From Anaeromyxobacter dehalogenans 2CP-C (GTDB lineage: Bacteria > Myxococcota > Myxococcia > Myxococcales > Anaeromyxobacteraceae), in assembly GCF_000013385.1 (NCBI RefSeq), contig NC_007760.1, positions 1,178,001 to 1,242,000 of the forward strand: 64,000 bases of DNA, read 5' to 3'. A program made the translations under genes and the position numbers. This document shows positions 35,901-46,308 of this stretch, piece after piece. Below the pieces are notes generated by a model that was not told the DNA's origin, did not search any database, and saw only the letters and a program-made list of their open reading frames with translations. How positions within the stretch are numbered: the first letter of the stretch is position 1; each line of letters begins with the position of its first letter.

Positions 35901-36022
35901 GCCTCGCGCACCGCGGCGATCCGGCCGGGGAACTTCTTCTCGAGGCGGGCGAGCCGCTCCGGGGACTCCGGGGCGCGGGGCTCGAGGGGCGGCAGGCCGG
36001 GGATGGCGTGCGAGGTGGGCAT
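32978..36022 (-). CDS. glnE: Bifunctional glutamine synthetase adenylyltransferase/deadenylylase
   Basis: A 1014-residue GlnE with the full two-headed layout. The N-terminal nucleotidyltransferase, which removes AMP, has GKLGARELNFSSDIDLIYVYG at about residues 212-232, and the C-terminal one, which adds AMP, has GKLGGRELGYHSDLDLIFLY at about residues 723-742. Each is followed by a helical GlnD/UTase-like domain. Glutamine synthetase activity is thus controlled by adenylylation in response to PII and glutamine. The length is normal for GlnE. The ATG at 36022 (MPTSHAIPGLPPL) is the best start. Confidence 0.96.
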   Translation of the reverse strand: MPTSHAIPGLPPLEPRAPESPERLARLEKKFPGRIAAVREACAYAPDPDLALAGIERYVDGAGALPAEPDLLEALALLCGGSRLVSALLARDPRLLRRAARSPHLLRPRTEADLRRVLSRTARRLDPEDVDGFHRLLRRLRAREVVRIALRDLRRARVKEITAELSALACACVDAAIRFHDRRLRARHGAPAGLAGREAGAGFCAVAMGKLGARELNFSSDIDLIYVYGHDGQTDGPKPLTHFAYYAKLAEHVTEAIAKPTEDGFVFRVDLNLRPDGRSGPIVNSIPAAEYYYQAFGRTWERNALVKARPGAGDLAVGDELVRHLEPFVWRRSLDLDVVAEIQAMKARIDARAGAEGKDDLKLGRGGIREVEFFVSALQLLHGGRDEGRPLRERAVLPALERLLFAGVVPAKDRDELADAYLFLRRAEHRVQMVDGAQTQRLPPPGERTGLARAMGYASEQAFEAVLSEHRERVARHFAGLLGTGAGAAPLDPELALLADADVPADRRAAIATRRGLADPDRAIAAIDSMARRRTPFSQLGDPAAAVSLLADALGTPDPDQALSHLADFAAALRNPAPYFKMLAEHRRIARLLLSLFGTSDFLSKRFLRHPELIDLLLREDQVVLEKTLDELRAEVRERLAAVDRALPLDDLLEHELGELRRYKNEEVLRVAIHDIAGTVDLPSVAGQLSDLAESCLEACLALAEDEARAKGVLPPGRLCVIGMGKLGGRELGYHSDLDLIFLYPGGAEPGFERYARLAQRFMSFLQMPLREGRLYQIDTRLRPSGNQGALVIGAEGFVRYHTGEALPGGEARDGAAGAVRSQLWERQALLRARFVAGDRALFDDVSARAIVPAVYGRREDPAALAAEIRRMRERMESELSREASHGKNPKTGRGGLVDVEFAAQFLQLAHGHDHPSIRTPSTPVALRALRAAGLLREAEHEALARGYEFLRHVELRLRIVHDFTIDHLPASGPPLHQLARRLGYYGAEPGARFLAEYARVTAAVRQAFEDVVR

Positions 36023-36115
36023 CGGCCGGCCATCATAGCGCCGCGCCGGGGCGCACCCCGCCGGATGCGCACGCCGCGCTGGCCGGGCGCGCCCGCGCCG
36101 CGCTACCTTCCGCGG

Positions 36116-36544
36116 ATGCGCACCCTCCTGCTCGCGGCCGTCCCCCTGGCGCTCCTCGCCGCCTGCTGCACCGACGGCTCACCGGCCCCGGCGCCGCCGC
36201 CGGCCGCCGCGCCGCCGGCGGCGGCAGGGGCGGGCGACGCGGGCGCGCCCGGACCCGCCGCCCGGCCCGGACCCGGCGAGGCCGGCGCGGCCACCTCGGC
36301 GCCGCCCCCGCAGGCGCACGCCCCGGCGCCGGCCGGCGCGTGCCGGCGGACCGGCTGCGCCGGCGAGCTGTGCGCCGCCGAGGACCTCGTCTCGCCGTGC
36401 ATCATGAAGCCGGAGTTCGCCTGCTACGTCGCGGCCCGCTGCGAGCGCCAGGCGGACGGGGCCTGCGGGTGGACCGAGGACGCGGCGCTGCGGCGCTGCC
36501 TGTCCGAGAAGCGGGCGGAGAAGCCGGCGGACCGGCTCCAGTAG
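36116..36544 (+). CDS. Small lipoprotein with an eight-cysteine C-terminal domain
   Basis: A 142-residue exported protein. The signal peptide MRTLLLAAVPLALLAAC puts the lipidated cysteine at residue 17. Then comes an Ala/Pro/Gly-rich linker to about residue 85, and a compact domain with CRRTGCAGELCAAEDL, PCIMKPEFACYVAARCERQ and CGWTEDAALRRCL, giving eight cysteines. I recognise this as the eight-cysteine-cluster domain found on exported proteins of myxobacteria and relatives; its function is unknown. The gene converges with the sigma-54 activator gene, with 6 bases between the ends. ATG 36116 is preferred because it places the lipobox; a start at 36065 would put extra residues in front. Confidence 0.75.
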   Translation: MRTLLLAAVPLALLAACCTDGSPAPAPPPAAAPPAAAGAGDAGAPGPAARPGPGEAGAATSAPPPQAHAPAPAGACRRTGCAGELCAAEDLVSPCIMKPEFACYVAARCERQADGACGWTEDAALRRCLSEKRAEKPADRLQ

Positions 36545-36550
36545 CGCTCG

Positions 36551-37996
<1,446 letters not shown>

Positions 37997-38066
37997 GCGC
38001 GCGCGATCATAGGCGACCTCGGGCCGCGACGCCCGCGCCGTCGGCGCCCGGCGCGGTGGGCAGGCG

Positions 38067-40205
38067 TCACACCTCGGCGGGCCGGGCCAGGATCACGAGC
38101 GAGCGCGCCTCCACCTGGACCGCGCCGCGCGCCTCCACCGGCCCGTGCCGGCCGTCCGGCTCGGTGCAGGTGTCCTCCAGGACCAGCCACCGCCGGCCCC
38201 ACTCGACCGCCGGGAGCACGTAGCGGACCGGCTCGTGGTGCGCGTTCAGCAGCACGAGCAGCGTGTCGCCCACGATCCGCTCCCCTTGCTCGTCGGGGCC
38301 GGCGATGGCGTCGCCGCCCAGCAGGAACGCGACCGACCGCGCGAACGGCTCGGCCCAGTCCGCCTCGTTCATCTCGGTGCCGTCGGGCCGGAACCAGGCC
38401 AGGTCCTTCACCGAGGAGTCCCAGAGCTGCGCGCCGCGGAAGAAGCCGCGCCGCTGCAGCACCGGCTGCGACAGGCGCAGGCGGATCATGCGCCGGGTGA
38501 ACGCGAGCAGCGCGCGGCGCCGCTCGTCGAGGTCCCAGTCCAGCCAGGACAGCTCGTCGTCGTGGCAGTAGGCGTTGTTGTTCCCGTGCTGCGTCTTCCC
38601 CATCTCGTCGCCGGCGGCGATCATCGGGACCCCCTGCGACACGAGCAGCGTGGCCATGAGGTTCCGCTGCTGGCGGTCGCGCAGGGCCAGCACCGCCGGG
38701 TCGTCGGTCTCCCCCTCCGCGCCGCAGTTCCAGGAGTGGTTCTCGTCGGTCCCGTCGCGGTTCTCCTCGCCGTTCGCCTCGTTGTGCTTGCGGTCGTAGG
38801 AGACGAGGTCGCGCAGGGTGAACCCGTCGTGCGCGGTGACGAAGTTCACGCTGGCGTAGATCTTCCGCCCGGCGGGCTCGTACAGATCGGCCGAGCCGGT
38901 GAGCCGGTAGCCCATCTCCGCCTGCTGGTCCTCGTCGCCCTTCCAGAAGCGGCGCGCCACGTCGCGGTACTTCCCGTTCCACTCCGACCAGATGACCGGG
39001 AACGCCCCGACCTTGTAGCCGTCCGGGCCGACGTCCCAGGGCTCCGCGACGAGCTTCACCTGCCGCAGCACCGGGTCCTGGTGCACCGCCGCCAGGAACC
39101 GCGAGGCCTCGTCGAACGTCTCCGGGTCGCGCGCCAGCGTGACGGCCAGGTCGAAGCGGAAGCCGTCCACGTGCATCTCGGTGACCCAGTAGCGCAGCGA
39201 GTCCATCACCAGCGCCAGCGTCTGCGGCTGCGTGACGTCGAGCGAGTTGCCGGTGCCGGTGTAGTCCGCGTAGTACCGCGGCGACTCGCCGGCGAGCCGG
39301 TAGTAGGTCCGGTTGTCGAGCCCCTTCAGCGAGAGCGTCGGGCCGAGGTGGTTGCCCTCGCAGGTGTGGTTGTAGACCACGTCGAGGATCACCTCGAGGC
39401 CGGCGCGGTGCAGCGCCTTCACCATGCCGCGGAACTCGTTCACCTGCTCGCCGGGGCCGCGGCGCGCGGCGTAGCGCGGCTCCGGGGCGAGGTAGGCGAG
39501 CGTCGAGTAGCCCCAGTAGTTGCGCAGCCCGCGCTGGAGCAGGAACGCGTCGTCCACGAACGCGTGCACCGGCAGCAGCTCGACGGCGGTGACGCCCAGG
39601 CGCGCGAGGTGCTCGAGGGCGGGCGGGGAGGCGAGCCCGGCGTAGGTGCCGCGCAGCTCCGGCGGGACCTCCGGGTGACGCATGGTGAAGCCGCGGACGT
39701 GCAGCTCGTACAGGACCGAGCGGTGCAGCGGCGTGCGCAGGGGCCGATCGCCCTCCCAGTCGTAGTGGTTGCCCACCACCACCGCGCGCGGCACCCACGG
39801 CGCGGAGTCCTCGGGATCCGGGGTGAGGTCCTCGTCCGGCGCGCCGCGCCGGTAGCCGAACACCGGGCCGCGCAGGTCGGCCTGGCCGGTCAGCTCGCGC
39901 GCGTACGGGTCCACCAGGAGCTTGGCCGGGTTGTAGCGATGCCCCGCCTCCGGCTCGTACGGTCCGTGCGCCCGGTAGCCGTAGGGCGTCCCGGCGGCGA
40001 GGCCGGGCAGGTAGGCGTGCCAGACGTGGCCGGTGCGGGCGCCGAGGCGCAGGCGCCGCAGCTCGCGCGACGGATCGGCGGGATCGAACAGGCACAGCTC
40101 GACCGCGTCGGCGTGGCGCGCGTAGACCGCGAAGTTGGTGCCCTCGCCGTCGAACAGCGCGCCCAGCGGGTAGGGTCGGCCAGGCCAGGTGCGATCGCCG
40201 TTCAT
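38067..40205 (-). CDS. glgX: Glycogen debranching enzyme GlgX
   Basis: A 712-residue GH13 enzyme hydrolysing alpha-1,6 branches of phosphorylase-limit dextrin. It has an N-terminal CBM48 domain ([20 protein letters not shown] at about residues 12-31) and the GH13 catalytic residues: Asp in DGFRFDLAV (about residue 345), Glu in [10 protein letters not shown] (about 384) and Asp in [11 protein letters not shown] (about 456). Length and order match GlgX/TreX. It belongs with the glucan genes at the right edge of the window (DUF4912 and GH57) functionally, though not physically. ATG at 40205. Ugd follows 88 bases upstream on the same strand. Confidence 0.95.
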   Translation of the reverse strand: MNGDRTWPGRPYPLGALFDGEGTNFAVYARHADAVELCLFDPADPSRELRRLRLGARTGHVWHAYLPGLAAGTPYGYRAHGPYEPEAGHRYNPAKLLVDPYARELTGQADLRGPVFGYRRGAPDEDLTPDPEDSAPWVPRAVVVGNHYDWEGDRPLRTPLHRSVLYELHVRGFTMRHPEVPPELRGTYAGLASPPALEHLARLGVTAVELLPVHAFVDDAFLLQRGLRNYWGYSTLAYLAPEPRYAARRGPGEQVNEFRGMVKALHRAGLEVILDVVYNHTCEGNHLGPTLSLKGLDNRTYYRLAGESPRYYADYTGTGNSLDVTQPQTLALVMDSLRYWVTEMHVDGFRFDLAVTLARDPETFDEASRFLAAVHQDPVLRQVKLVAEPWDVGPDGYKVGAFPVIWSEWNGKYRDVARRFWKGDEDQQAEMGYRLTGSADLYEPAGRKIYASVNFVTAHDGFTLRDLVSYDRKHNEANGEENRDGTDENHSWNCGAEGETDDPAVLALRDRQQRNLMATLLVSQGVPMIAAGDEMGKTQHGNNNAYCHDDELSWLDWDLDERRRALLAFTRRMIRLRLSQPVLQRRGFFRGAQLWDSSVKDLAWFRPDGTEMNEADWAEPFARSVAFLLGGDAIAGPDEQGERIVGDTLLVLLNAHHEPVRYVLPAVEWGRRWLVLEDTCTEPDGRHGPVEARGAVQVEARSLVILARPAEV

Positions 40206-40293
40206 GGGGGGGCCTCCGTGGCGGCCTCACCGCAAGATGGGGCCCCGGGGGCACGCCCGCCAGGACGGCGAAGGGTCCGGGTGGGGCCGTGCT

Positions 40294-41607
40294 TCAGCGC
40301 GCCGCGGCCGGCGCCCGCCCGATGCAGAAGTAGCTGAACCCCTGTTCGCGCATCTCCTCGGGGTCGAACACGTTGCGCCCGTCGAACACCACGGGCGCGC
40401 GGAGCAGCGCCTTCATGCGCTCGAAGTCCGGGTTGCGGAACTCGCTCCACTCGGTGACGACGAACAGCGCGTCGGCCCCCTCCAGCGCCTCGTACGGCCC
40501 GGGCGCGAACCTCACCCGGTCGGCGAAGCGCCGCCGGGCGCGGTCCATGGCCACCGGGTCGTACGCCTGCACCCGCGCGCCCTTGCCCAGCAGCCCCTCG
40601 ATGACCTCGACCGAGGGCGCCTCGCGCATGTCGTCGGTGCGCGGCTTGAACGCGAGGCCCCACACGCCGAACACCTTGCCGGCGAGTTCGCCGAAGTGGC
40701 GCACCGCGCGCGCGAGCAGGTGGCGCTTCTGCCGCTCGTTCGTCTTCTCCACCGCGCGGAGCAGGTCGAGGTCCACGCCGTGGCGGCGGCCGGTGGCGAG
40801 CAGCGCCTTCACGTCCTTGGGGAAGCAGGAGCCGCCGTACCCGATCCCCGGGAACAGGAACGGGTAGCCGATGCGCGTGTCCGCGCCCACGCCGCGCCGG
40901 ACCTGCTCCGCGTCGGCGCCCACCTTCTCGCAGAGCAGCGCGATGTCGTTCATGAACGAGATGCGGGTCGCGAGCATCGCGTTCGCCGCGTACTTCACCA
41001 TCTCGGCCGAGCGCGGCTCCATGAACAGGATGGGCCGCTCGGTCCGCACGAACGGCGCGTACAGCTCGCGCATGATCCGCCGGGCCCGGTCGCTGCTCGC
41101 GCCCACCACCACGCGGTCCGGCCGCTGGAAGTCCTCGAGCGCCGCCCCCTCCTTCAGGAACTCGGGGTTGGAGACCACGTCCACCTCGAAGCGGGCGCGG
41201 CGGGCCATGATCTCCTGGATGCGCCCGGCGGTGCCGACCGGCACCGTGCTCTTCGTCGCGACCACCGTGTAGTGCTTCACCGCGCGCGCCACCTCCTCGG
41301 CGGCCTCCATCACGTGGCGGAGCTCGGCGTCGCCGTCCTCGCCCCCGGGCGTGCCGACCGCGAGGAACACCACCTTGGCGCGCCCGGCCGCCTGCGCCAG
41401 GTCGGTGCCGAAGCGGAGCCGCCCCTCGCGCAGGTTGCGCCGGACCAGCTCCTCCAGCCCCGGCTCGTAGATCGGCACCTCGCCGCGCTGGAGCCGCTCG
41501 ATCTTCCCGGCGTCGGTGTCCACGCAGCTGACGTCGTTGCCGGACTCGGCCAGGCACGTCCCGGTGACCAGCCCCACGTACCCCGCGCCCACCACCGCGA
41601 TCCGCAT
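40294..41607 (-). CDS. ugd: UDP-glucose 6-dehydrogenase
   Basis: A 437-residue NAD-dependent enzyme converting UDP-glucose to UDP-glucuronate. The NAD site is VGAGYVGLVTGTCLAESG (about residues 6-23), and the catalytic cysteine is in GIGYGGSCFPKDVKAL (about residue 259). Length is normal. It is the last gene of the leftward arm of the glycan cluster (two glycosyltransferases precede it, 16 bases away), suggesting that uronic acid or pentose residues enter the polymer. Confidence 0.96.
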   Translation of the reverse strand: MRIAVVGAGYVGLVTGTCLAESGNDVSCVDTDAGKIERLQRGEVPIYEPGLEELVRRNLREGRLRFGTDLAQAAGRAKVVFLAVGTPGGEDGDAELRHVMEAAEEVARAVKHYTVVATKSTVPVGTAGRIQEIMARRARFEVDVVSNPEFLKEGAALEDFQRPDRVVVGASSDRARRIMRELYAPFVRTERPILFMEPRSAEMVKYAANAMLATRISFMNDIALLCEKVGADAEQVRRGVGADTRIGYPFLFPGIGYGGSCFPKDVKALLATGRRHGVDLDLLRAVEKTNERQKRHLLARAVRHFGELAGKVFGVWGLAFKPRTDDMREAPSVEVIEGLLGKGARVQAYDPVAMDRARRRFADRVRFAPGPYEALEGADALFVVTEWSEFRNPDFERMKALLRAPVVFDGRNVFDPEEMREQGFSYFCIGRAPAAAR

Positions 41608-41623
41608 CCATCCCCCTCCGCCG

Positions 41624-42772
41624 CTAGCCCGGATCCTCCTGGGCCACCCGCTCGCGCCGCCGCGCCGGCGCCCGGCGCCGCGCCGCGCGCTCGCGCGCCT
41701 CGCGCACGTGGGCGGCGAGCGCCTCGGCCCGGTGCGCCGCGGTGTGCTCGGCGAGGACGCGCCGCCGCGCCCGCGCCCCCACCGCCCGGCGCTCGTCCTC
41801 CGGCAGCCGCTCCAGGATCGCGAGCGCCTCGTCCGTCGAGCGCGCCAGCAGGAGCTCCCGCCCCGGCGCGAACACGGTCTCGATCCCCGGCCACGGGTCG
41901 GACACGATCGGCGTCGCGCACGCCGCCGCCTCGAACAGCCGCACCGACGGCGACCAGCCGGCGCGGACCATGTCGGCGCGGGTGACGTTCAGCGTGAAGC
42001 GCTGCGCGGCGTAGAACGCGGCGTGCTCGCCGGGCGCGAGGTGCTCGACGCGCCGGACGTTGGCGGGCCACTCGAGGCCGGGCGGGTACTGCGGGCCCGC
42101 CACCACGAAGCGCCGGCCCGGGCGGCGCCGCGCCGGCTCGATCAGCAGCCGCTCCAGGGCGGGCTGGCGGTCGGCGCCGTAGGTGCCGACGTAGCCGAGG
42201 TCCCATCGCGGCGCCGCGCCCGGCGCGGCGGCCGGGCGGTGCACCTCCGGGTCGGCGCTGCAGTAGAGCGCCCGGGCGGCGGGCGCGCCCAGCTCGCGCT
42301 CGATGCGCGCGAGCATGGGGCCGCCGGTGAAGGACAGGTACAGGTCGAAGCCGGGCACGAGCGCCGGGGTGAGGTACTCGCAGTCGCCGCGGGCGAGGTG
42401 GGCCACCGTGACCGGCGTGTCGATGTCGTAGAACGCGGTGACCCCGCGCGCGAGCTCCTGCACCAGCGCGCCGACCTCCACGCCGTCGGGCACGTAGGAG
42501 CCGACCACCGCGAGGTCCGCGCGCCGGATCGTGTCGCCCAGGCGCTCGCGCAGCTCGGCCACCGACCGGTACAGCTCCAGCCGGCAGAACGCCGGGGCGG
42601 CGAGATCGCGGTTCGCCGCGTACCAGGGCACGTCGCGCTCCAGGAACGTGACCCGGTGCCCGGCGGCGGCGAGGGCGCGGCACAGCGCGCGGTAGGTGGT
42701 GGCGTGCCCGTTGCCCCACGACGACGTGATGGAGAGCCCCAGGAACACCACGTCGAGCGCGCCGGCCGTCAT
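41624..42772 (-). CDS. CgeB-like glycosyltransferase
   Basis: A 382-residue GT of the DUF3880/CgeB type with two Rossmann-like halves. The N terminus has GLSITSSWGNGHATTYRALC (residues 11-30) and the sugar-nucleotide side has SVRLFEAAACATPIVSDPW (about residues 274-292). It resembles its immediate neighbour at 42769 and the gene at 49415, sharing RxFEAxACxxPxVSxxW. It starts at ATG 42772, overlapping the preceding gene by 4 bases. Acceptor and donor are unknown; given the neighbourhood it probably builds a cell-surface glycan on the cytoplasmic face. Confidence 0.82.
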   Translation of the reverse strand: MTAGALDVVFLGLSITSSWGNGHATTYRALCRALAAAGHRVTFLERDVPWYAANRDLAAPAFCRLELYRSVAELRERLGDTIRRADLAVVGSYVPDGVEVGALVQELARGVTAFYDIDTPVTVAHLARGDCEYLTPALVPGFDLYLSFTGGPMLARIERELGAPAARALYCSADPEVHRPAAAPGAAPRWDLGYVGTYGADRQPALERLLIEPARRRPGRRFVVAGPQYPPGLEWPANVRRVEHLAPGEHAAFYAAQRFTLNVTRADMVRAGWSPSVRLFEAAACATPIVSDPWPGIETVFAPGRELLLARSTDEALAILERLPEDERRAVGARARRRVLAEHTAAHRAEALAAHVREARERAARRRAPARRRERVAQEDPG

Positions 42773-43896
42773 TCGGCCCACCCCTGGGCGAGGGCGCGCT
42801 CCGGGGCGGGCCGGCCGCCGCGGACCCCCAGCGCGGCCTCCACCACCTCGGCGCGGCGCGCGTAGGTGTGCTCGGCGAGCACCCGGCGGCGGGCGGCGGC
42901 GCCGACGCCGCGGGCGCGCGCCGCGTCCAGGCCCGCCACGAGCGCGGCCACCTCGTCGCCGTCGCGGGCCACCAGGATCTCCTCGCCGGGCGCGAGGAAC
43001 CGCTCGATCCCCTCCCAGGCGTCGGTGACGATGCAGGCGCCCGCGCCGGCCGCCTCGAACACGCGGGTGGCGGGGGAGAAGCCGTTCGCGGCCATGCTGT
43101 CGCGCGAGACGTTCAGCACCGCCAGCGCGGTCGAGTTCCAGGCGTTGTGGTCGGCGGTGCCGACGTGGCCGGCGCGCCGCACGTTCGGGGGCACCGCGCG
43201 ATCCTCCCAGCCCGCCCCGCCGAGCAGGAAGCGCCGCCCGGGCAGCGCGGCGGCGGGGCGCAGGAAGAACTCCTCCACCCGCGCCTCGCGATCGGGCAGC
43301 CGGTTCGCGAGGAGCGCCAGGTCGGCCTCGAAGCGCGGATCGGGCGGTGCGGGGTGGTGCGTCGCGGGGTCGAGCGCGTTGTAGACCGGGACGCAGCGCC
43401 GGGCGCCGAGCGCCGCGTAGGCGCGGACCACCGGGTCGCCGCCACCGTAGGTGAACACGAGGTCGTAGCGGGGCACCAGCGCGTGGAACGGGTCGGCCGG
43501 GTCGCCGGCCAGGCGGGCCAGCGTGGCGGGCGCGTCCACGTCCCAGAACGCCACCCGGTTGCCCGGCCGGCGCAGCCCCGCCACCCGCGCCTCCAGGAGC
43601 GCGTCGTGCACGCCCACCCCGCTCGCCTTCACCACCAGGTCGGCGCGGGCCGCCTCCTCGAGGCAGCGCTCCAGCGCGGCGGGATCGGCGGGATCCCAGA
43701 CCACCGAGCGCGCGTACGGCGGGTCCGCGATGTCCCGGTGCCGCTGCCGCTCGAACGCGTCGGGCTCGTAGAAGGTGAGCGCGTGCCCCCGCGCGTGGAG
43801 CGCGCGGGCGAGCCCACGATAGTAGGTGGCCGCCCCGTTCCAGTAGGCGGAGACCAGGCTCGAGGCGAAGAAGGCGATCCGAAGCCGTTCGGGCAT
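42769..43896 (-). CDS. CgeB-like glycosyltransferase, first gene of the left arm
   Basis: A 375-residue GT similar to the next gene. N-terminal FFASSLVSAYWNGAATYYRG (residues 8-27) and C-terminal ATRVFEAAGAGACIVTDAW (about residues 271-289) correspond to the two conserved blocks, followed by GIERFLAPGEEILVARD. Translation is coupled to the second GT (ATGA overlap). The start at 43896 (MPERLRIAFF) is used; an in-frame ATG at 43923 would add nine residues. A 238-base intergenic region, presumably with divergent promoters, separates it from the epimerase at 44135. Confidence 0.82.
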   Translation of the reverse strand: MPERLRIAFFASSLVSAYWNGAATYYRGLARALHARGHALTFYEPDAFERQRHRDIADPPYARSVVWDPADPAALERCLEEAARADLVVKASGVGVHDALLEARVAGLRRPGNRVAFWDVDAPATLARLAGDPADPFHALVPRYDLVFTYGGGDPVVRAYAALGARRCVPVYNALDPATHHPAPPDPRFEADLALLANRLPDREARVEEFFLRPAAALPGRRFLLGGAGWEDRAVPPNVRRAGHVGTADHNAWNSTALAVLNVSRDSMAANGFSPATRVFEAAGAGACIVTDAWEGIERFLAPGEEILVARDGDEVAALVAGLDAARARGVGAAARRRVLAEHTYARRAEVVEAALGVRGGRPAPERALAQGWAE

Positions 43897-44134
43897 GGGT
43901 GTGACGGGCGGCCTCCGGGCCATCCGCTCGACGAAATGTAGGTTGTCGATCCCCCGCCCGCAGTCGGCGCCGCGCGGCCGGGCGTCGCTCGGCGCTGCGC
44001 CGCACGCCCGAGGAGCGTTCCCCCGCGAGGCGTGCACGTTGCCCGGCCACGCACCTGTTCGCACGTTTCGCGAGGAGGGCCGTCCTTCACGCCCGGGGGA
44101 CGGAGCGGGGGGCGGGCCCAGGGACGGCGAACGC

Positions 44135-45253
44135 ATGAACGGACGGAGGATCCTCATCACCGGCGGTGCCGGCTTCATCGGGTCGCACCTCGCCGATCAC
44201 CTGCTCGCGCACGGCCACGCGGTGCGCGCGCTGGACGTCCTTTCACCGCAAGTGCATGGCCCGAACGCGGCGCGTCCCGCCTACCTCGACCGCGAGGTCG
44301 AGCTCCAGGTCGGCGACGTGCGCGACCCGGAGGCGGTGCGCCGCGCGCTGCGCGGGGTGGACGCGGTGGTGCACCTCGCCGCCGCCGTCGGCGTCGGGCA
44401 GAGCATGTACGAGGTGGAGCGCTACGTCGGCGTGAACGACCTCGGGACGGCCACCCTGCTGCAGGCGCTCATCGAGCGCCCGGTGGGGCGGCTGGTGGTG
44501 GCGTCGTCGATGAGCCTGTACGGCGAGGGCCTGTACCGCGACGCGCGCGGCCGGCCGGTCACCGCCGAGCGGACCCGGGCGCAGCTCCTGGCGCGCCGCT
44601 GGGAGCCGGCCGGGGAGGGCGGCGCGCCGCTCGAGCCGGTGCCGACCCCGGAGACGAAGCCGCCGGCGCTCGCGTCCATCTACGCGCTCTCGAAGTACGA
44701 CCAGGAGCGGATGTGCCTGCTGGTGGGCGAGGCGTACGGCATCGCCACCGTCGCGCTGCGCTTCTTCAACGTGTACGGCACGCGCCAGGCGCTCTCGAAC
44801 CCGTACACCGGCGTCCTCGCCATCTTCGCCGCGCGCTACCTCAACGGCCGCCCCCCGCTGGTCAACGAGGACGGCCTGCAGCGCCGCGACTTCGTCTCGG
44901 TGCGCGACGTCGCCGAGGCCTGCCGGCTGGCGCTGACCGTGCCGGGCGCGGCCGGGCAGGTGCTGAACGTGGGCAGCGGCCGGAGCTTCACGGTCCTCGA
45001 GGTCGCCGAGCGGCTGGCCGTCGCGGTGGGGCGCGAGGAGCTCCGGCCCGAGGTGACGCAGCGCTACCGCGTGGGCGACATCCGCCACTGCTTCGCGGAC
45101 ATCTCGCAGGCGCGCGCGGTGCTCGGCTACGCGCCGGCGGTGGCGTTCGACGACGGGCTGGCGGAGCTGGCCGGGTGGCTGGAGGGCCAGATCGCGCACG
45201 ACCGGGTGGGCGAGGCGAGCGCGGAGCTGGCCGCGCGGGGGCTGTCGCTGTGA
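44135..45253 (+). CDS. NAD-dependent nucleotide-sugar epimerase/dehydratase (extended SDR)
   Basis: A 372-residue extended short-chain dehydrogenase. NAD motif TGGAGFIGSHLADHLL (residues 9-24), catalytic Tyr-Lys in SIYALSKYDQE (about residues 186-196), and Ser in VASSMSLYG. An insert of about 40 residues between the Ser and Tyr parts (RRWEPAGEGG region) departs from the plain UDP-Glc epimerase pattern. It is the first gene of the rightward arm, so it may convert UDP-glucuronate or a related sugar from the ugd product. Its stop overlaps the next start by 3-4 bases (GTGA). Confidence 0.9.
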   Translation: MNGRRILITGGAGFIGSHLADHLLAHGHAVRALDVLSPQVHGPNAARPAYLDREVELQVGDVRDPEAVRRALRGVDAVVHLAAAVGVGQSMYEVERYVGVNDLGTATLLQALIERPVGRLVVASSMSLYGEGLYRDARGRPVTAERTRAQLLARRWEPAGEGGAPLEPVPTPETKPPALASIYALSKYDQERMCLLVGEAYGIATVALRFFNVYGTRQALSNPYTGVLAIFAARYLNGRPPLVNEDGLQRRDFVSVRDVAEACRLALTVPGAAGQVLNVGSGRSFTVLEVAERLAVAVGREELRPEVTQRYRVGDIRHCFADISQARAVLGYAPAVAFDDGLAELAGWLEGQIAHDRVGEASAELAARGLSL

Positions 45254-46308
45254 TCGCCGAGCGGGTGCTGGTGGTGGGCGGGGCCGGGTTCATCGGCGCG
45301 AACCTCGCGCACCGGCTGCTCTCGGCCGGGACGCGGGTGCGGCTCCTCGACAGCCTGGCGCGGCCGGGGGTGGAGCGGAACCTGGCCTGGCTGCGCGCCA
45401 CGCACGGCGATCGGCTCGAGGTGATCGCGGGCGACGTGCGCGATCCCGGCGCGGTGGCGCGGGCGGTGGAGGGCGCCGCGGCGGTGTTCCACCTGGCCGC
45501 GCAGGTGGCGGTGACCACCTCGCTCGTGGACCCGGTCCAGGACTTCGAGGTGAACGCGCGCGGCACGCTCAACGTGCTGGAGGCGGTGCGCCGCCAGGAC
45601 CCGCCGCCGTTCGTGCTCTTCACGTCCACCAACAAGGTCTACGGCGCGCTCGAGGACGTCCTCCTCGAGGACGCCGGCCAGCGGTACGCTCCGGTCGATC
45701 CGGGGCTGCACCGCGGGATCTCCGAGGCGCGGAACCTCGCCTTCCACTCACCGTACGGCTGCTCCAAGGGCGCCGCCGAGCAGTACGTGCTCGACTGGGC
45801 GCGCACCTACGGCGTCCCCGCCACCGTGTTCCGGATGAGCTGCATCTACGGGCCGCACCAGTTCGGCACCGAGGACCAGGGCTGGGTGGCGCACTTCCTC
45901 ATCCAGGCCATGGCCCGGCGGCCCATCACGCTCTACGGCGACGGCAAGCAGGTGCGCGACATCCTGTTCGTGGAGGACCTGCTCGACGCCTTCCTGGCGG
46001 CGCGCGAGCGCCCGCGCGAGGTGGCCGGGCGCGCCTTCAACCTGGGCGGCGGGCCGGAGAACACGGTGAGCCTGCTCGAGCTGCTCGAGCTCGTCGAGGC
46101 GCTGGAGGGCGTGCGCCCCCGGGTGACGCTCGAGCCGTGGCGCCTCGCGGACCAGCGCTGGTACGTGTCCGATCCCTCCGCCTTCGCGGCCCTGGCCGGC
46201 TGGGCGCCGCGCACCGGCGTCCGGGAGGGCGTGGGGCGGCTGCACGCGTGGCTCGCGGCGGCGGCGCGGCCGCAGCGCCCGGCCGCGCTCGAGGAGGCGG
46301 CGACCTAG
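45250..46308 (+). CDS. NAD-dependent nucleotide-sugar epimerase, second copy
   Basis: A 352-residue extended SDR. NAD motif VGGAGFIGANLAHRLL (residues 9-24), STNKVYG with the family Ser/Thr, and catalytic SPYGCSKGAAEQY (about residue 164). The combination FTSTNKVYG and HRGISEARNLAFHSPYGCSKG resembles CDP-paratose/CDP-tyvelose 2-epimerase-like proteins. The start is GTG at 45250, overlapping the first epimerase stop. Substrate assignment is tentative. Confidence 0.88.
   Translation: MIAERVLVVGGAGFIGANLAHRLLSAGTRVRLLDSLARPGVERNLAWLRATHGDRLEVIAGDVRDPGAVARAVEGAAAVFHLAAQVAVTTSLVDPVQDFEVNARGTLNVLEAVRRQDPPPFVLFTSTNKVYGALEDVLLEDAGQRYAPVDPGLHRGISEARNLAFHSPYGCSKGAAEQYVLDWARTYGVPATVFRMSCIYGPHQFGTEDQGWVAHFLIQAMARRPITLYGDGKQVRDILFVEDLLDAFLAARERPREVAGRAFNLGGGPENTVSLLELLELVEALEGVRPRVTLEPWRLADQRWYVSDPSAFAALAGWAPRTGVREGVGRLHAWLAAAARPQRPAALEEAAT

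Noticed and set aside
30284-36544. Very long open frame (over 2000 codons) on the plus strand
   Set aside because: It runs antisense to ilvE, patatin and glnE, its composition (Arg/Ala/Gly/Pro/His runs) is a by-product of GC-rich codon use, and only its last 142 codons (the lipoprotein at 36116) are real.
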